64,000 bases of DNA from Flavobacterium sp. SH_e (GCF_025717045.1 NZ_JAOVZN010000002.1:366030-430029); one strand, 5' to 3'; shown: positions 9,718 to 19,165, counted from the stretch's first letter. Notes: generated by a model from the letters alone, not told the origin. Numbers and translations: made by a program.

Positions 9718-9753
9718 AAAAAGGCATAAGTTCAATCTTGTGCCTTTTTTTTT
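9718..9753 (+). terminator. Terminator after the ABC-F gene
   Basis: AAGGCATAAG, six-base loop, CTTGTGCC, then nine T, 20 bases after the stop codon. Confidence 0.8.
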
Positions 9754-9933
9754 ATAATATTTTGTTTTGATAACACTATTTTAATGCAATTTTTTTTACA
9801 GAAAGAATCTTTTTTTGTTATTTTAGTATTCCCATTTCGCGTTGACTCTAAGCAGTTAGTTATTTGATCTCAAAAAGTAAAAAACTGATTTTTAAATCAG
9901 TACAAAAAATAGTGTTTTATTTATTTGAAGTCT

Positions 9934-11085
9934 ATGAGAAAAAGTCTACTATTTACAATCGTATTTCTGTTTTTTATAAGTCCAATTTTTTTATATGCAC
10001 AAGGAGATGTAAATCAGGGTGCTGATACAATAAAAAAAGAGGAAAAATATCCGCAGTTTCAATTAAAAGGACTTCTTCAGGCAAGATATCTGGAAAGTTT
10101 TGGAGATAATGTAGATGTTTTGGGAATGCATCATTCCACAGGAGACGTAACGCAGAGTTCTTTCGATATAAAAAGAATGCGTGTTGGTTTAAATACGAAA
10201 TTGAGTGAAACTACAGAAATTGTGATTTTAGTCAATTTGGCAGATTTTAAGTCAGATACAAAAGGTAAAGTTCTTGAAAATGCCTACGGAAAATATACTT
10301 TCAATAAATATATTGCATTAACAGGAGGACAATTCCGACCAGCTTTTGGTATTGAAGAGCTTGTTCCGGTTGACATTATTAAGTCATTTGATTTTTCGAA
10401 TCAATATTATGAATTCGGAAAAAATGGATGGACGAGTTTTCAAATTGGAGCGTCGGCAACTGGGGCTTTTGATGTTGGCAAAATTCCAGTGAATTATGCT
10501 GTTTCGGTTTTAAATGGAAATGGAAAAAACCAAGAAATGGATAAAGACAACGGAAAGCAATTTTCTTCAAGATGGGTTTTAGGATTATCAAAAGCGCATA
10601 AAATTAATCTTGGTTTAAATGCTGGTTTCGGAAAGGTTTTTAAAGAAGATGTTTTTGCTATTGGAGCAGATATAACCAGTGATTTTAAAGTAACAGATAA
10701 ACTTAGTTTTGATTTACAGATAGAATACAAACAAGGAACAAACCATAATTTATATTATTCTTTGCCAGTTGACAGCCGAACAGCTAATGTTGCCGATTAT
10801 GTAATGCGAGGCATTTATTTTCTGCCCAATTTTAGATATGTGGTAAATTACAATAAACTTACAGCTCTAGAATTCTCTTGCCGTTATGAAACTTTTGATC
10901 CAAGTTTCAAGGTTGATTCAAATGTGCGCACGACTTACACGCCAATGGTCAGTTTAGAATTCGGAAAATCTTATACAGGTCGTATTGAATTGGGATTTGA
11001 AATTGATCGTTTTGATAGAAGCATCCCAGATACAACAACCTATAATGATAATTTATTTTTAATTCAGTTACAGCTCAGAATTTAA
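9934..11085 (+). CDS. Phosphate-selective porin O/P-like outer-membrane porin
   Basis: About 383 residues. I place the start at the ATG at 9934 (MRKSLLFTIVFLFFISPIFLYAQ) because it gives a normal signal peptide ending after AQ; a TTG three codons upstream is also in frame. After a short acidic linker the protein is one long run of alternating beta-strand segments ending in FLIQLQLRI, a typical outer-membrane C-terminus. The layout LKGLLQARYLESF...DIKRMRVGLNTKLSETTEIVILVNLADF fits the OprO/OprP porin family. Nineteen bases separate it from the anion transporter gene, so the pair probably moves an anionic solute across both membranes. Confidence 0.85.
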   Translation: MRKSLLFTIVFLFFISPIFLYAQGDVNQGADTIKKEEKYPQFQLKGLLQARYLESFGDNVDVLGMHHSTGDVTQSSFDIKRMRVGLNTKLSETTEIVILVNLADFKSDTKGKVLENAYGKYTFNKYIALTGGQFRPAFGIEELVPVDIIKSFDFSNQYYEFGKNGWTSFQIGASATGAFDVGKIPVNYAVSVLNGNGKNQEMDKDNGKQFSSRWVLGLSKAHKINLGLNAGFGKVFKEDVFAIGADITSDFKVTDKLSFDLQIEYKQGTNHNLYYSLPVDSRTANVADYVMRGIYFLPNFRYVVNYNKLTALEFSCRYETFDPSFKVDSNVRTTYTPMVSLEFGKSYTGRIELGFEIDRFDRSIPDTTTYNDNLFLIQLQLRI

Positions 11086-11104
11086 TTCACTTAATTTTTG
11101 TTTT

Positions 11105-12535
11105 ATGAAAGAAGTAAAAATTCCCCAAACTCTGATTACGCTGGCAGTTTTAATTGCCATTTGGTTTATTCCAGCTCCAGAAGGTGTTGTGATAGAAGCG
11201 TGGCATTTATTTGCCATTTTCGTGGCTACTATTTTAGGAATCATCTTAAAAGCGGCTCCGATGGGAACGATGTGCATGATTGCGATTGCCTTAACTGCAA
11301 TGTCTCAGGTTTTGGCTCCTGGAGATCCAGGAAAATCAATAACATTGGCATTAAAGGGATTTGGAGATAAAGTAATTTGGCTTATCGGAATTTCATTTTT
11401 CATTGCGAGAGGATTTATAAAAACAGGTCTCGGAAACAGAATTGCTTTTTTATTCATAAAAATATTCGGAAAAAGTTCTTTAGGATTGGCTTATGGTTTA
11501 GGATTGGCAGATTTGGTTTTAGCGCCAGCTGTTCCAAGTAATACGGCTAGAGGAGGAGGAATTGTTTATCCAATTATGAAATCAATGTCGATGAGTTTTG
11601 GTTCGATGCCAGATCAGCCTGAAACGCATAGAAAATTAGGAGCATATTTAACGTTGAATAGTTATAATATGAACTTGATCGCTTCTTCTATGTTTTTAAC
11701 AGGAACAGCAAGTAACCCGATGTGCCAAAAGTTTGCGCTTAATCTCGGAATAAAAATAAGTTGGATGTCATGGGCAGCCGCAGCGATTGTTCCAGGTTTA
11801 TGTGCTTTTTTTGTCATTCCGTTTGTGCTGTACAAAATTTATCCGCCAGAATTAAAAAAAACAGGTGATGCGCCACAGCTTGCCATGCAAAAATTAAAAG
11901 AAATGGGAGCAATAACAAGAAACGAATGGATGATGCTGTTGACGTTTTTTATTCTTCTTTTTCTTTGGATGACAGGAGATTTGCTTTCTATAGATGCTAC
12001 TTCGACAGCTTTTATTGGGTTGGTAATTCTGCTTTTAACTTCAGTTTTAACTTGGGAAGATGTTAAAGCTGAAAAAGGAGCTTGGGATACAATTGTTTGG
12101 TTTTCTGTTTTAGTAATGATGGCCAGTTCGCTTAACGAATTAGGTTTTATAGCGTGGTTTAGCGATTTGGTAAAAGCACAAATTGGCGGATTAAGCTGGC
12201 AAATGGCTTTCCCGATTATTATTTTAGTTTATTTCTTTAGCCATTATCTTTTCGCAAGTGCAACTGCACACGTTGCGGCAATGTATGCGGCGCTACTTGG
12301 TGTTGGTATTTCGCTTGGAATTCCGGGATTGTTATTAGCGTTTATGCTAGGATTTATAGGTTCGCTTTACGGAACATTAACGCATTATGGTCACGGACCG
12401 GCACCCGTATTTTTCGGGAGCGGCTACGTTGACCTAAAGAGCTGGTGGGTCAAAGGGCTTATAACGGGATTGATTATGCTCTTTATTTATATGGTAATTG
12501 GAGGATTATGGCTCCGAATTATTGGATATTTTTAA
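11105..12535 (+). CDS. DASS-family anion/dicarboxylate transporter
   Basis: A 476-residue inner-membrane protein with 11-13 hydrophobic segments. The tetra-residue SNTARGGGIVYPI and SGTASNPM-like GTASNPMCQK motifs match the two SNT substrate- and sodium-binding loops of the divalent anion:sodium symporter family (SLC13, CitT-like). Members import or exchange dicarboxylates, citrate or 2-oxoglutarate. It follows the porin gene by 19 bases and is probably in one operon with it. A distinctive feature of this subgroup is HYGHGPAPVFFGSGYV near the C-terminus. The exact anion is not determinable. Confidence 0.88.
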   Translation: MKEVKIPQTLITLAVLIAIWFIPAPEGVVIEAWHLFAIFVATILGIILKAAPMGTMCMIAIALTAMSQVLAPGDPGKSITLALKGFGDKVIWLIGISFFIARGFIKTGLGNRIAFLFIKIFGKSSLGLAYGLGLADLVLAPAVPSNTARGGGIVYPIMKSMSMSFGSMPDQPETHRKLGAYLTLNSYNMNLIASSMFLTGTASNPMCQKFALNLGIKISWMSWAAAAIVPGLCAFFVIPFVLYKIYPPELKKTGDAPQLAMQKLKEMGAITRNEWMMLLTFFILLFLWMTGDLLSIDATSTAFIGLVILLLTSVLTWEDVKAEKGAWDTIVWFSVLVMMASSLNELGFIAWFSDLVKAQIGGLSWQMAFPIIILVYFFSHYLFASATAHVAAMYAALLGVGISLGIPGLLLAFMLGFIGSLYGTLTHYGHGPAPVFFGSGYVDLKSWWVKGLITGLIMLFIYMVIGGLWLRIIGYF

Positions 12536-12834
12536 ATTCTAATTCCTGGAGGAAGTAATTCTTTATATTTTGGGTTTTTTTTGAAAAACGAAACAATTTT
12601 TGGATGAATTGGAACTACTCGATAATTTTTTTCAGAACTTAAATCTAAAATATTTTTGAGTAAAGTGTTGATGATATCTTCGTTCTCGTATGAATCAGGC
12701 TTGTTGATTTTGGTTAAGAAGATTTTTTTCTCTTGAAATTGATATTCAACTGCTAACATTCCTTCAGGGATAACAGTTTCAAATTGGCGAGCAAAAGTGT
12801 TGTCTTTAATTTCCATAGTTACAGAAGTTTCCAT
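12532..12834 (-). CDS. Small GNAT-related acetyltransferase-like protein (YjdJ type)
   Basis: A 100-residue protein of the short GCN5-related group. Core elements are EGMLAVEYQFQEKKIFLTKINKP and the end RVVPIHPKIVSFFKKNPKYKELLPPG. That PIHP..VSFFKKNPKY pattern is typical of the family, which lacks the N-terminal part of ordinary GNAT enzymes. Substrates are unknown. It overlaps the end of the convergent anion transporter gene by four bases. The 294 bases before it, up to the hydrolase, hold no gene I can support. Confidence 0.75.
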   Translation of the reverse strand: METSVTMEIKDNTFARQFETVIPEGMLAVEYQFQEKKIFLTKINKPDSYENEDIINTLLKNILDLSSEKNYRVVPIHPKIVSFFKKNPKYKELLPPGIRI

Positions 12835-13128
12835 CGTAATTCTTGTTAGGTTATTGGTAAATAGTGAATTTGGAGCCGGAAATAGTATTGAAAGAAAATT
12901 CTTTATAAGGTTTTAAATCAAGAAATATTTCGAAATGCAAAGGTAATCATTTGATTTTCAATATTAAATTATTTTTTGCAGCTATAAACTTTAAGCTATT
13001 GTTTCTGAGTTTATATTTTTTCGATTGGAAGCAATAATTAGGTCTGAAATTTGATTGCCATGACAGTAAATAAAGTAACTTTATTTTTTTTAAAATAAAT
13101 GTCGTAATGGTAATTTCATTTTAATGTT

Positions 13129-13788
13129 ATGAGTAAAATTCCAGTTTATTTTATGCCGGGTCTGGCAGCAAGTTCGTCTATTTTTGAAAGAATAAAATTG
13201 GATGAAAATATTTTTGAAATGCATCTTTTGGAATGGGAAATCCCGAAGCCAAAAGAATCTTTATCTGATTATGCACTTCGAATTAGTAAAAACATAAAAG
13301 ACGAAAATCCTGTTTTAGTTGGGGTTTCTTTTGGTGGAATTCTAGTTCAGGAAATTTCGAAACATATAAAAGCACGTAAAGTCATTATTATATCGAGTGT
13401 AAAAAGCAATTTGGAATTTCCGAGAAGAATGAAAATAGGGAAGAAGACAAAAGCTTATAAACTTATTCCAATGCAGTTGATTCTTAATATTGAGAAACTA
13501 GCTAAATTTTCATTTGGCGAAAAAGTCAATAAACGAATCAAATTATATGAGAAATTTTTATCTGTTCGTGATTTAGGTTATCTGCAATGGGCTGTAGAAA
13601 GTGTAATTCTGTGGGAGCGAGATAAAATTGACGAAAATGTAGTGCATATTCACGGAGATAAAGATGATGTTTTTCCAATAAAATACATTGATAAATGCAT
13701 TTTAGTTAAAGGAGGGACGCATATTATGATTCTGAATAAATACAAATGGCTGAATGAGAATTTGCCTTCGATTATTTTGGAAGATTAA
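13129..13788 (+). CDS. Alpha/beta hydrolase
   Basis: A cytoplasmic alpha/beta-fold hydrolase of 219 residues. The nucleophile elbow is GVSFGG (serine near residue 69). The likely acid is the aspartate in HGDKDDVFP near 184, and the catalytic histidine is in GGTHIMIL near 199, so the triad is complete. It opens with VYFMPGLAASSSIFERI, a typical oxyanion-loop region. The substrate is unknown. It is a single-gene unit followed by a long palindromic intergenic repeat. Confidence 0.8.
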   Translation: MSKIPVYFMPGLAASSSIFERIKLDENIFEMHLLEWEIPKPKESLSDYALRISKNIKDENPVLVGVSFGGILVQEISKHIKARKVIIISSVKSNLEFPRRMKIGKKTKAYKLIPMQLILNIEKLAKFSFGEKVNKRIKLYEKFLSVRDLGYLQWAVESVILWERDKIDENVVHIHGDKDDVFPIKYIDKCILVKGGTHIMILNKYKWLNENLPSIILED

Positions 13789-13816
13789 AATTTCAATTTT
13801 TTACGCATATAGTTTT

Positions 13817-13914
13817 GTCATCCTGAAGCACGAAGGATCACACTTGTAACTTGACAAAGATTAGTGATTCTCTGTGTGGAATTTCTAGTGTGATCCTTCG
13901 TTCCTCAGGATGAC
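13817..13914 (+). repeat. Long palindromic intergenic repeat, copy 1
   Basis: A ~98-bp inverted repeat. The left arm begins GTCATCCTGAAGCACGAAGG and the right arm ends with its near complement ...CGTTCCTCAGGATGAC. The apex contains TAACTTGACAAAGATTAGTG, which recurs in copy 2 at 49131-49230 and, inverted and degenerate, in copy 3 at 51682-51784. It lies between the hydrolase and the DUF2892 gene, and may fold as RNA or DNA hairpin. Confidence 0.75.
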
Positions 13915-13964
13915 AGACTAAAAGAAAGTTTAGAGTTAAAATCTAAACTCAACAATCTAAAATA

Positions 13965-14000
13965 AAAAATCCCAAGCTCTTTTTTAGAATTTGGGATTTT
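13965..14000 (-). terminator. Terminator after the DUF2892 gene
   Basis: On the minus strand AAAATCCCAAA, loop, TTGGGATTTTTTA: a stem of nine pairs followed by T. Confidence 0.65.
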
Positions 14001-14021
14001 CAATATTATAATTTAAGAAAA

Positions 14022-14537
14022 TTAGATTTTCTTCATTTGTTCTTTCATCATAGAGATTTGCTCTTTCAGCATGCCTTGTTTGTCTAATTTTTTAGCTTCG
14101 TTTAATAAATTAGTGGCTTCAAGTTTTCTTCTGCGTGACATAGCTACTCCTGCAAGGTTTAATTTAGCTACAGCTAAATCCATATCCATTGATAGTCCAA
14201 GTTCGATTGCTTTTTTGAAATGTTTCTCAGCTTGGTTGATATTCGTTTGAGATAACATGATACCTTGTAAGTAATTTAAGTATCCTTGTTGTTTTCTTAC
14301 TAATGCACCTTCTGGATTTTTGATATATGATAACCATTTATTAGCCCCTTCGAAGTCTTGTTTTCTTAATTTAAGGAAGGCTAAAAGGATAAATTCGTTT
14401 TTGAAATAAAGAAAAATTGGAATTGCAGTCAATAATATAAGAAAGATTCCATTTCCGATATTACTTTCTGTAAATTGCCAAATGCCCGCCACTACAAGAA
14501 GTCCGGCTAAAATAAGTTTAATATTTTTGTGAAACAT
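14022..14537 (-). CDS. DUF2892-type membrane protein with TPR-like tail
   Basis: A 171-residue protein. Two hydrophobic segments at about residues 7-25 and 28-48 (ILAGLLVVAGIW and GIFLILLTAIPIFLYF) match the DUF2892 membrane hairpin. The remaining 120 residues are helical with TPR-like spacing (GYLNYLQGIMLSQTNINQAEKHFKKAIELG), predicted to lie in the cytoplasm. The function is unknown. It is divergent from the L34 gene, with about 170 bp between the two starts. Confidence 0.7.
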   Translation of the reverse strand: MFHKNIKLILAGLLVVAGIWQFTESNIGNGIFLILLTAIPIFLYFKNEFILLAFLKLRKQDFEGANKWLSYIKNPEGALVRKQQGYLNYLQGIMLSQTNINQAEKHFKKAIELGLSMDMDLAVAKLNLAGVAMSRRRKLEATNLLNEAKKLDKQGMLKEQISMMKEQMKKI

Positions 14538-14600
14538 AATTAATGTAAATTTGTGATTGCAAAGATAGTAAAAGGAATTAAAAATATTTTTATAAAAGTA

Positions 14601-14631
14601 CTTGCCAGAAAAAAAAGTCTTTGTATATTTG
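14601..14631 (+). promoter_or_regulatory. Promoter for L34
   Basis: CTTG at 14601-14604, 19-bp spacer, TATATTTG at 14624-14631. This is a strong Bacteroidota-type match. The leader that follows contains a small inverted repeat (GGTTTTTG with CCAAAACC). Confidence 0.6.
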
Positions 14632-14705
14632 CACTCGGTTTTTGAATAACGATATCCAAAACCAATAAAGAGTTAATTAGATACCATTTTTAAAGATACA
14701 AAGCA

Positions 14706-14867
14706 ATGAGCAAAAGAACATTTCAACCATCGAAAAGAAAAAGAAGAAATAAGCACGGATTTATGGACAGAATGGCTTCTGCGAATGGAAGAAAAGTTCT
14801 AGCGCGTAGAAGAGCAAAAGGAAGACATAAATTAACTGTTTCTAGCGAGCCTAGACACAAAAAATAA
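14706..14867 (+). CDS. rpmH: 50S ribosomal protein L34
   Basis: A short gene of 53 codons starting [20 protein letters not shown] and ending SEPRHKK. The N-terminal [16 protein letters not shown] and the central [16 protein letters not shown] are diagnostic of L34, an rRNA-binding protein of the large subunit. Arginine and lysine make up nearly half of the chain. The gene has its own promoter and terminator. No dnaA or rnpA is beside it, so this is not the common rpmH-rnpA arrangement near the origin. Confidence 0.98.
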
Positions 14868-14886
14868 TGTTTGTATAAACATACAT

Positions 14887-14920
14887 AAGGCGATTACTTT
14901 TTTAGTATCGCCTTTTTTTA
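14887..14920 (+). terminator. Terminator after L34
   Basis: AAGGCGATTAC, loop, GTATCGCCTTTTTTT: stem and T run 20 bases past the stop. Confidence 0.8.
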
Positions 14921-15012
14921 TACCTTGTCGGTAAAAATTTTCTCAACTTTCTAGTTTTTAGCATACTAGAAATGTTTTTTAAAATCGTAAATAACTACAC
15001 AATACATACAAA

Positions 15013-17868
15013 ATGCCTAAAGACACATCAATTAAATCCGTTTTAATAATAGGTTCAGGACCTATTGTTATTGGTCAAGCTTGCGAATTCGACTATGCAG
15101 GTTCTCAATCTGCTCGTTCTATTCGTGAAGAAGGAATTGAAGTTATCTTGATTAACTCAAATCCAGCGACGATTATGACCGACCCATCTATGGCCGATCA
15201 TATTTATTTGAAACCTTTAACGACAAAATCGATTATTGAAATTCTTAAGGAACATCCACAAATTGATGCTGTTTTGCCAACAATGGGAGGGCAAACTGCT
15301 TTGAACTTGTGTTTGGAAGCTGAAGAAAAAGGAATCTGGCAAGATTTCGGAGTAAGATTGATCGGTGTTGATGTTAACGCAATTAATATTACGGAAGACA
15401 GAGAGCAATTTAAACAGCTTTTAGAAAAAATTAATGTACCAACTGCACCAGCAAAAACGGCTACTTCTTACTTAGAAGGAAAAGAAATTGCTCAGGAGTT
15501 TGGTTTTCCGCTTGTAATTCGTCCTTCTTTTACACTTGGAGGAACTGGAGCAGCTGTGGTTTACAAAAAAGAAGACTTTGATGAGCTTTTAACTCGCGGA
15601 CTTGAAGCTTCTCCAATTCACGAAGTTTTGATCGACAAAGCTTTGATGGGATGGAAAGAATACGAATTAGAGCTTTTAAGAGATAAAAATGACAACGTTG
15701 TAATTATCTGTTCTATTGAAAACATGGACCCAATGGGAATCCACACTGGAGATTCGATTACAGTTGCGCCAGCGATGACTTTATCTGATACAACTTTCCA
15801 AAAATTACGTGACTACGCGATCTTAATGATGAGAAGTATCGGAAACTTTGCTGGAGGATGTAACGTACAATTCGCAGTTTCGCCTGACGAAAAAGAAGAT
15901 ATCGTAGCAATCGAGATCAACCCTCGTGTATCTCGTTCTTCTGCTTTAGCATCAAAAGCAACTGGATATCCAATTGCAAAAATTGCTTCTAAGTTAGCTT
16001 TAGGATACAATTTAGATGAATTGCAAAATCAAATTACAAAATCTACTTCGGCTCTTTTCGAACCGACTTTAGATTATGTAATCGTAAAAATACCACGTTG
16101 GAACTTTGATAAATTTGAAGGTTCAGATAGAACTTTAGGTCTTCAGATGAAATCTGTAGGTGAGGTTATGGGAATCGGACGTTCTTTCCAGGAAGCACTT
16201 CACAAAGCAACTCAATCTTTAGAAATTAAAAGAAATGGTTTAGGTGCTGACGGAAAAGGGTATAAAGATTACGAATTAATCATCGATAAATTGACTCACG
16301 CAAGCTGGGATCGTGTTTTTGTAATTTATGATGCAATTGCAATGGGAATTCCGTTGAGCACAATTCATGAAATTACAAGAATCGATATGTGGTTCTTAAA
16401 ACAATACGAAGAGCTTTATACTTTAGAAAAAGAAATCTCAAACTACAAAGTTACAGATCTTCCTAAAGAATTATTGCTTGAGGCGAAACAGAAAGGTTTT
16501 GCTGACAGACAATTAGCACACATGATGAATTGTTTGGAAAGTGAAGTTCACACTTTACGTACAGACATGAATATCAACCGTGTTTTCAAACTAGTTGATA
16601 CTTGTGCAGCTGAGTTTAAAGCGCTGACTCCATATTACTACTCAACTTTTGAGGCTGATATTGAAAAAGCAAACGGAGAACGTTTCGTTGACAATGAAAG
16701 TATTGTAACAGATAAAAAGAAAGTAATCGTTTTAGGTTCTGGGCCAAACAGAATTGGTCAAGGAATCGAGTTTGATTACTCTTGTGTACACGGAGTTTTA
16801 GCGGCGAAAGAATGTGGTTACGAAACGATCATGATTAACTGTAATCCTGAAACGGTTTCTACAGATTTTGATACAGCTGATAAATTATATTTCGAGCCAG
16901 TTTTCTGGGAGCATATTTATGATATTATACAACACGAAAAACCAGAAGGTGTAATCGTTCAGTTAGGAGGACAAACAGCTCTTAAATTAGCTGATAAACT
17001 TTCTAAATACGGAGTGAAAATCATCGGAACTAGTTTTGACGCACTTGATTTGGCAGAAGACAGAGGACGTTTCTCAGACTTATTAACTGAATTAAACATT
17101 CCTTTCCCAAGATTCGGAATCGCTGAAACGGCAGATGAGGCTTCAAAATTAGCAGATACTTTAGATTTTCCACTTTTAATTCGTCCTTCTTACGTATTAG
17201 GAGGTCAGGGAATGAAAATTGTAATCAACAAAAAAGAATTGGAAGAGCACGTTATCGATTTGTTGAAAGCAATTCCAGGAAACAAATTGTTACTAGATCA
17301 CTACTTAGCTGGAGCAATCGAAGCTGAAGCTGATGCAATCTGTGATGCTGATGGAAATGTTTACATCATCGGAATTATGGAGCACATCGAGCCTTGTGGA
17401 GTTCACTCTGGAGATAGTAATGCAACATTGCCTCCTTTCAACTTAGGAGAATTTGTAATGCAGCAAATTAAAGATCATACGCATAAAATTGCTAGAGCTT
17501 TAAAAACGGTAGGTTTAATCAACATCCAGTTTGCGATTAAAGATGATACGGTTTACATCATCGAGGCAAACCCAAGAGCTTCTAGAACGGTTCCGTTCAT
17601 TGCAAAAGCTTACGGAGAGCCTTACGTAAACTACGCTACAAAAGTAATGTTGGGTCATAATAAAGTAACAGATTTTGATTTCAACCCACAATTAAACGGT
17701 TTTGCAATCAAACAGCCAGTTTTCTCTTTCAGTAAATTCCCGAATGTAAACAAAGCATTAGGACCAGAAATGAAATCGACAGGAGAAAGCATCTTGTTTA
17801 TTGATGACTTAAAAGACGATCAATTCTACGAATTGTACTCTAGAAGAAAAATGTATTTGAGTAAATAA
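15013..17868 (+). CDS. carB: Carbamoyl-phosphate synthase large subunit lacking the allosteric domain
   Basis: Makes carbamoyl phosphate from ammonia (delivered by CarA), bicarbonate and 2 ATP, for pyrimidine and arginine synthesis. Both homologous halves are present, each with an ATP-grasp domain: GSGPIVIGQACEFDYAG begins the first and GSGPNRIGQGIEFDYS (near residue 575) the second. Key loops FTLGGTGAAV, EINPRVSRSSALASKATGYPIAKIA and EANPRASRTVPFIAKAYG are intact. The chain is 951 residues against about 1073 in E. coli and stops soon after LGPEMKSTGES, where the MGS-like regulatory domain would begin. carA is not adjacent. A terminator follows. Confidence 0.95.
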   Translation: MPKDTSIKSVLIIGSGPIVIGQACEFDYAGSQSARSIREEGIEVILINSNPATIMTDPSMADHIYLKPLTTKSIIEILKEHPQIDAVLPTMGGQTALNLCLEAEEKGIWQDFGVRLIGVDVNAINITEDREQFKQLLEKINVPTAPAKTATSYLEGKEIAQEFGFPLVIRPSFTLGGTGAAVVYKKEDFDELLTRGLEASPIHEVLIDKALMGWKEYELELLRDKNDNVVIICSIENMDPMGIHTGDSITVAPAMTLSDTTFQKLRDYAILMMRSIGNFAGGCNVQFAVSPDEKEDIVAIEINPRVSRSSALASKATGYPIAKIASKLALGYNLDELQNQITKSTSALFEPTLDYVIVKIPRWNFDKFEGSDRTLGLQMKSVGEVMGIGRSFQEALHKATQSLEIKRNGLGADGKGYKDYELIIDKLTHASWDRVFVIYDAIAMGIPLSTIHEITRIDMWFLKQYEELYTLEKEISNYKVTDLPKELLLEAKQKGFADRQLAHMMNCLESEVHTLRTDMNINRVFKLVDTCAAEFKALTPYYYSTFEADIEKANGERFVDNESIVTDKKKVIVLGSGPNRIGQGIEFDYSCVHGVLAAKECGYETIMINCNPETVSTDFDTADKLYFEPVFWEHIYDIIQHEKPEGVIVQLGGQTALKLADKLSKYGVKIIGTSFDALDLAEDRGRFSDLLTELNIPFPRFGIAETADEASKLADTLDFPLLIRPSYVLGGQGMKIVINKKELEEHVIDLLKAIPGNKLLLDHYLAGAIEAEADAICDADGNVYIIGIMEHIEPCGVHSGDSNATLPPFNLGEFVMQQIKDHTHKIARALKTVGLINIQFAIKDDTVYIIEANPRASRTVPFIAKAYGEPYVNYATKVMLGHNKVTDFDFNPQLNGFAIKQPVFSFSKFPNVNKALGPEMKSTGESILFIDDLKDDQFYELYSRRKMYLSK

Positions 17869-17887
17869 TCTCAGATTTATTATAAAA

Positions 17888-17918
17888 GAAAAGCTCCAAT
17901 GTAAATTGGAGCTTTTTT
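17888..17918 (+). terminator. Terminator after carB
   Basis: AAAGCTCCAAT, GTAA loop, ATTGGAGCTTTTTT: 11-bp stem plus T run. Confidence 0.85.
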
Positions 17919-17936
17919 ATTTAAGGTGTAAGTTTT

Positions 17937-18482
17937 TTAGTTTGAAACATCATATCTATAACTAAAAGTACCATCCGTTACTTTTGTTGTAATAGGATTA
18001 GATGTGCTGATAGGTTCTGAAGAATCTTCTACACAATTAAATGAAAATGTTCCTTTTACGGTTTTTGCATTTGTATCAACTGCAGTTACCACAACACTTC
18101 CTTCAACTGGATATTGAATGTTGGTTCCTTTGCTGTTATATGACATTTCTACTTGAGTTTTAGAAGCGTCATAAGTGGCTGCTGTAATAGGATATGTACC
18201 AACTTTAAGGTCGCTTCTTTTAATGTAAATTCTAATTTCGTCAATCAAATTTTTTCTTCCTTGTAACTGAATGTATTCACTTTCAGGATAGTAAGTGAAT
18301 AATGGTTTTGTAGCGTAATCTGAACCAAATGGGTTTTGCATTTCCCACAATGTTCCATCTATTTTTGCAGTCATTGCGAATTTTGATGTTGGATTGTTGT
18401 CAGGAGTTTCGCTGCTGTCATCGCTTGAACAACTGCCCAAAATAAGGACAAAAAGAAGTAGTAAGGTTTTTGTTGTTTTCAT
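17937..18482 (-). CDS. Hypothetical lipoprotein
   Basis: A 181-residue lipoprotein. The signal LLLLFVLILGSCSSDD has a lipobox with the acylated cysteine near residue 18, followed by an SDDSSE tether typical of Bacteroidota surface or outer-membrane lipoproteins. The rest is predicted beta-rich (MTAKIDGTLWEMQNPF...GTFSFNCVEDSSEP...VTDGTFSYRYD). This resembles the flavobacterial lipoproteins grouped under DUF6252, though I am unsure of the number. It has no evident partner gene, and the upstream terminator separates it from the DUF4252 operon. Confidence 0.7.
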   Translation of the reverse strand: MKTTKTLLLLFVLILGSCSSDDSSETPDNNPTSKFAMTAKIDGTLWEMQNPFGSDYATKPLFTYYPESEYIQLQGRKNLIDEIRIYIKRSDLKVGTYPITAATYDASKTQVEMSYNSKGTNIQYPVEGSVVVTAVDTNAKTVKGTFSFNCVEDSSEPISTSNPITTKVTDGTFSYRYDVSN

Positions 18483-18570
18483 TTTAATTAAATTTGTTAA
18501 GCCGTAAATGTAGAAAAATATGGGTTAATATTTACTTAAAAAAGTAGTAAAAATTTGAATTTTTTTGCAA

Positions 18571-18603
18571 TAAAAAAAGCTCCAATTTTCATTGAAGCTT
18601 TCT
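18571..18603 (-). terminator. Terminator of the sigma / DUF4252 operon
   Basis: On the minus strand AAAGCTTCAAT, loop, ATTGGAGCTTTTTTT: stem with one mismatch and a T run, 20 bases past the last DUF4252 stop. Confidence 0.75.
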
Positions 18604-18624
18604 AAATTATAAAAGTAAGATGTA

Positions 18625-19164
18625 TTATTTTTTAAGTAATTGTTCTAAAGGCTTTAACTGTTCCATGTCGATTTTGGATTTCTGCAATACCGACATTAAA
18701 GTCATAATATTATTTGGATTCATATCTTCTCCTAAAACGCGAACTACTGCAAATCCTGTTTCTTTTCTGTTTGCAAAAATGACAAACTCTTTGATATTGT
18801 CGTCACTTCCAACATAACTTACTGAAGCACCGTCTCTACCAGAGCCAAACTTCATCAATTCCTGATATTTTGGATCTTTTAATATGGCTTTAACTTTTGT
18901 TCTTTCTGTTTCAAACTCTACTTGATTACTTTGATCAGCTTTAAAAGCTAGAATATTCATTTTGTCAAACGAGTTTAAAGCTTCGTTTTGTTCTGCAGAT
19001 AATCTTGCTTTGTCTACATTCAAAATGTTTGGCGAAACATCTAAAGCGATAAAATCTTTTTTCTCCGAATTCTCAACAAAATATTTTTGAAGTGTTGGTT
19101 CAGAATTACAGCTTACCAAAGTTAGTAAAGCTATAAGTGCTAAGGTGAAGATACTTGTTCTCAT
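18625..19164 (-). CDS. DUF4252 family lipoprotein
   Basis: A 179-residue lipoprotein (signal LALIALLTLVSC, lipidated cysteine near residue 19). The body FIALDVSPNILNVDKARLSAEQNEALNSFDKMNILAFK...VKAILKDPKYQELMKFGSGRDGASVSYVG fits DUF4252, a family usually encoded downstream of an ECF sigma factor in Bacteroidota. The function is unknown. It is the last gene of a four-gene minus-strand operon, one base from its paralogue upstream. The two share the same domain but are diverged copies. Confidence 0.8.
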   Translation of the reverse strand: MRTSIFTLALIALLTLVSCNSEPTLQKYFVENSEKKDFIALDVSPNILNVDKARLSAEQNEALNSFDKMNILAFKADQSNQVEFETERTKVKAILKDPKYQELMKFGSGRDGASVSYVGSDDNIKEFVIFANRKETGFAVVRVLGEDMNPNNIMTLMSVLQKSKIDMEQLKPLEQLLKK

Positions 19165-19165
19165 T

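Noticed and set aside
12835..13128. Small gene or RNA in the 294-bp gap before the hydrolase
   Set aside because: No frame with a plausible start and no stable structure beyond a short AATAAAGTAACTTTATT palindrome at about 13068-13085.
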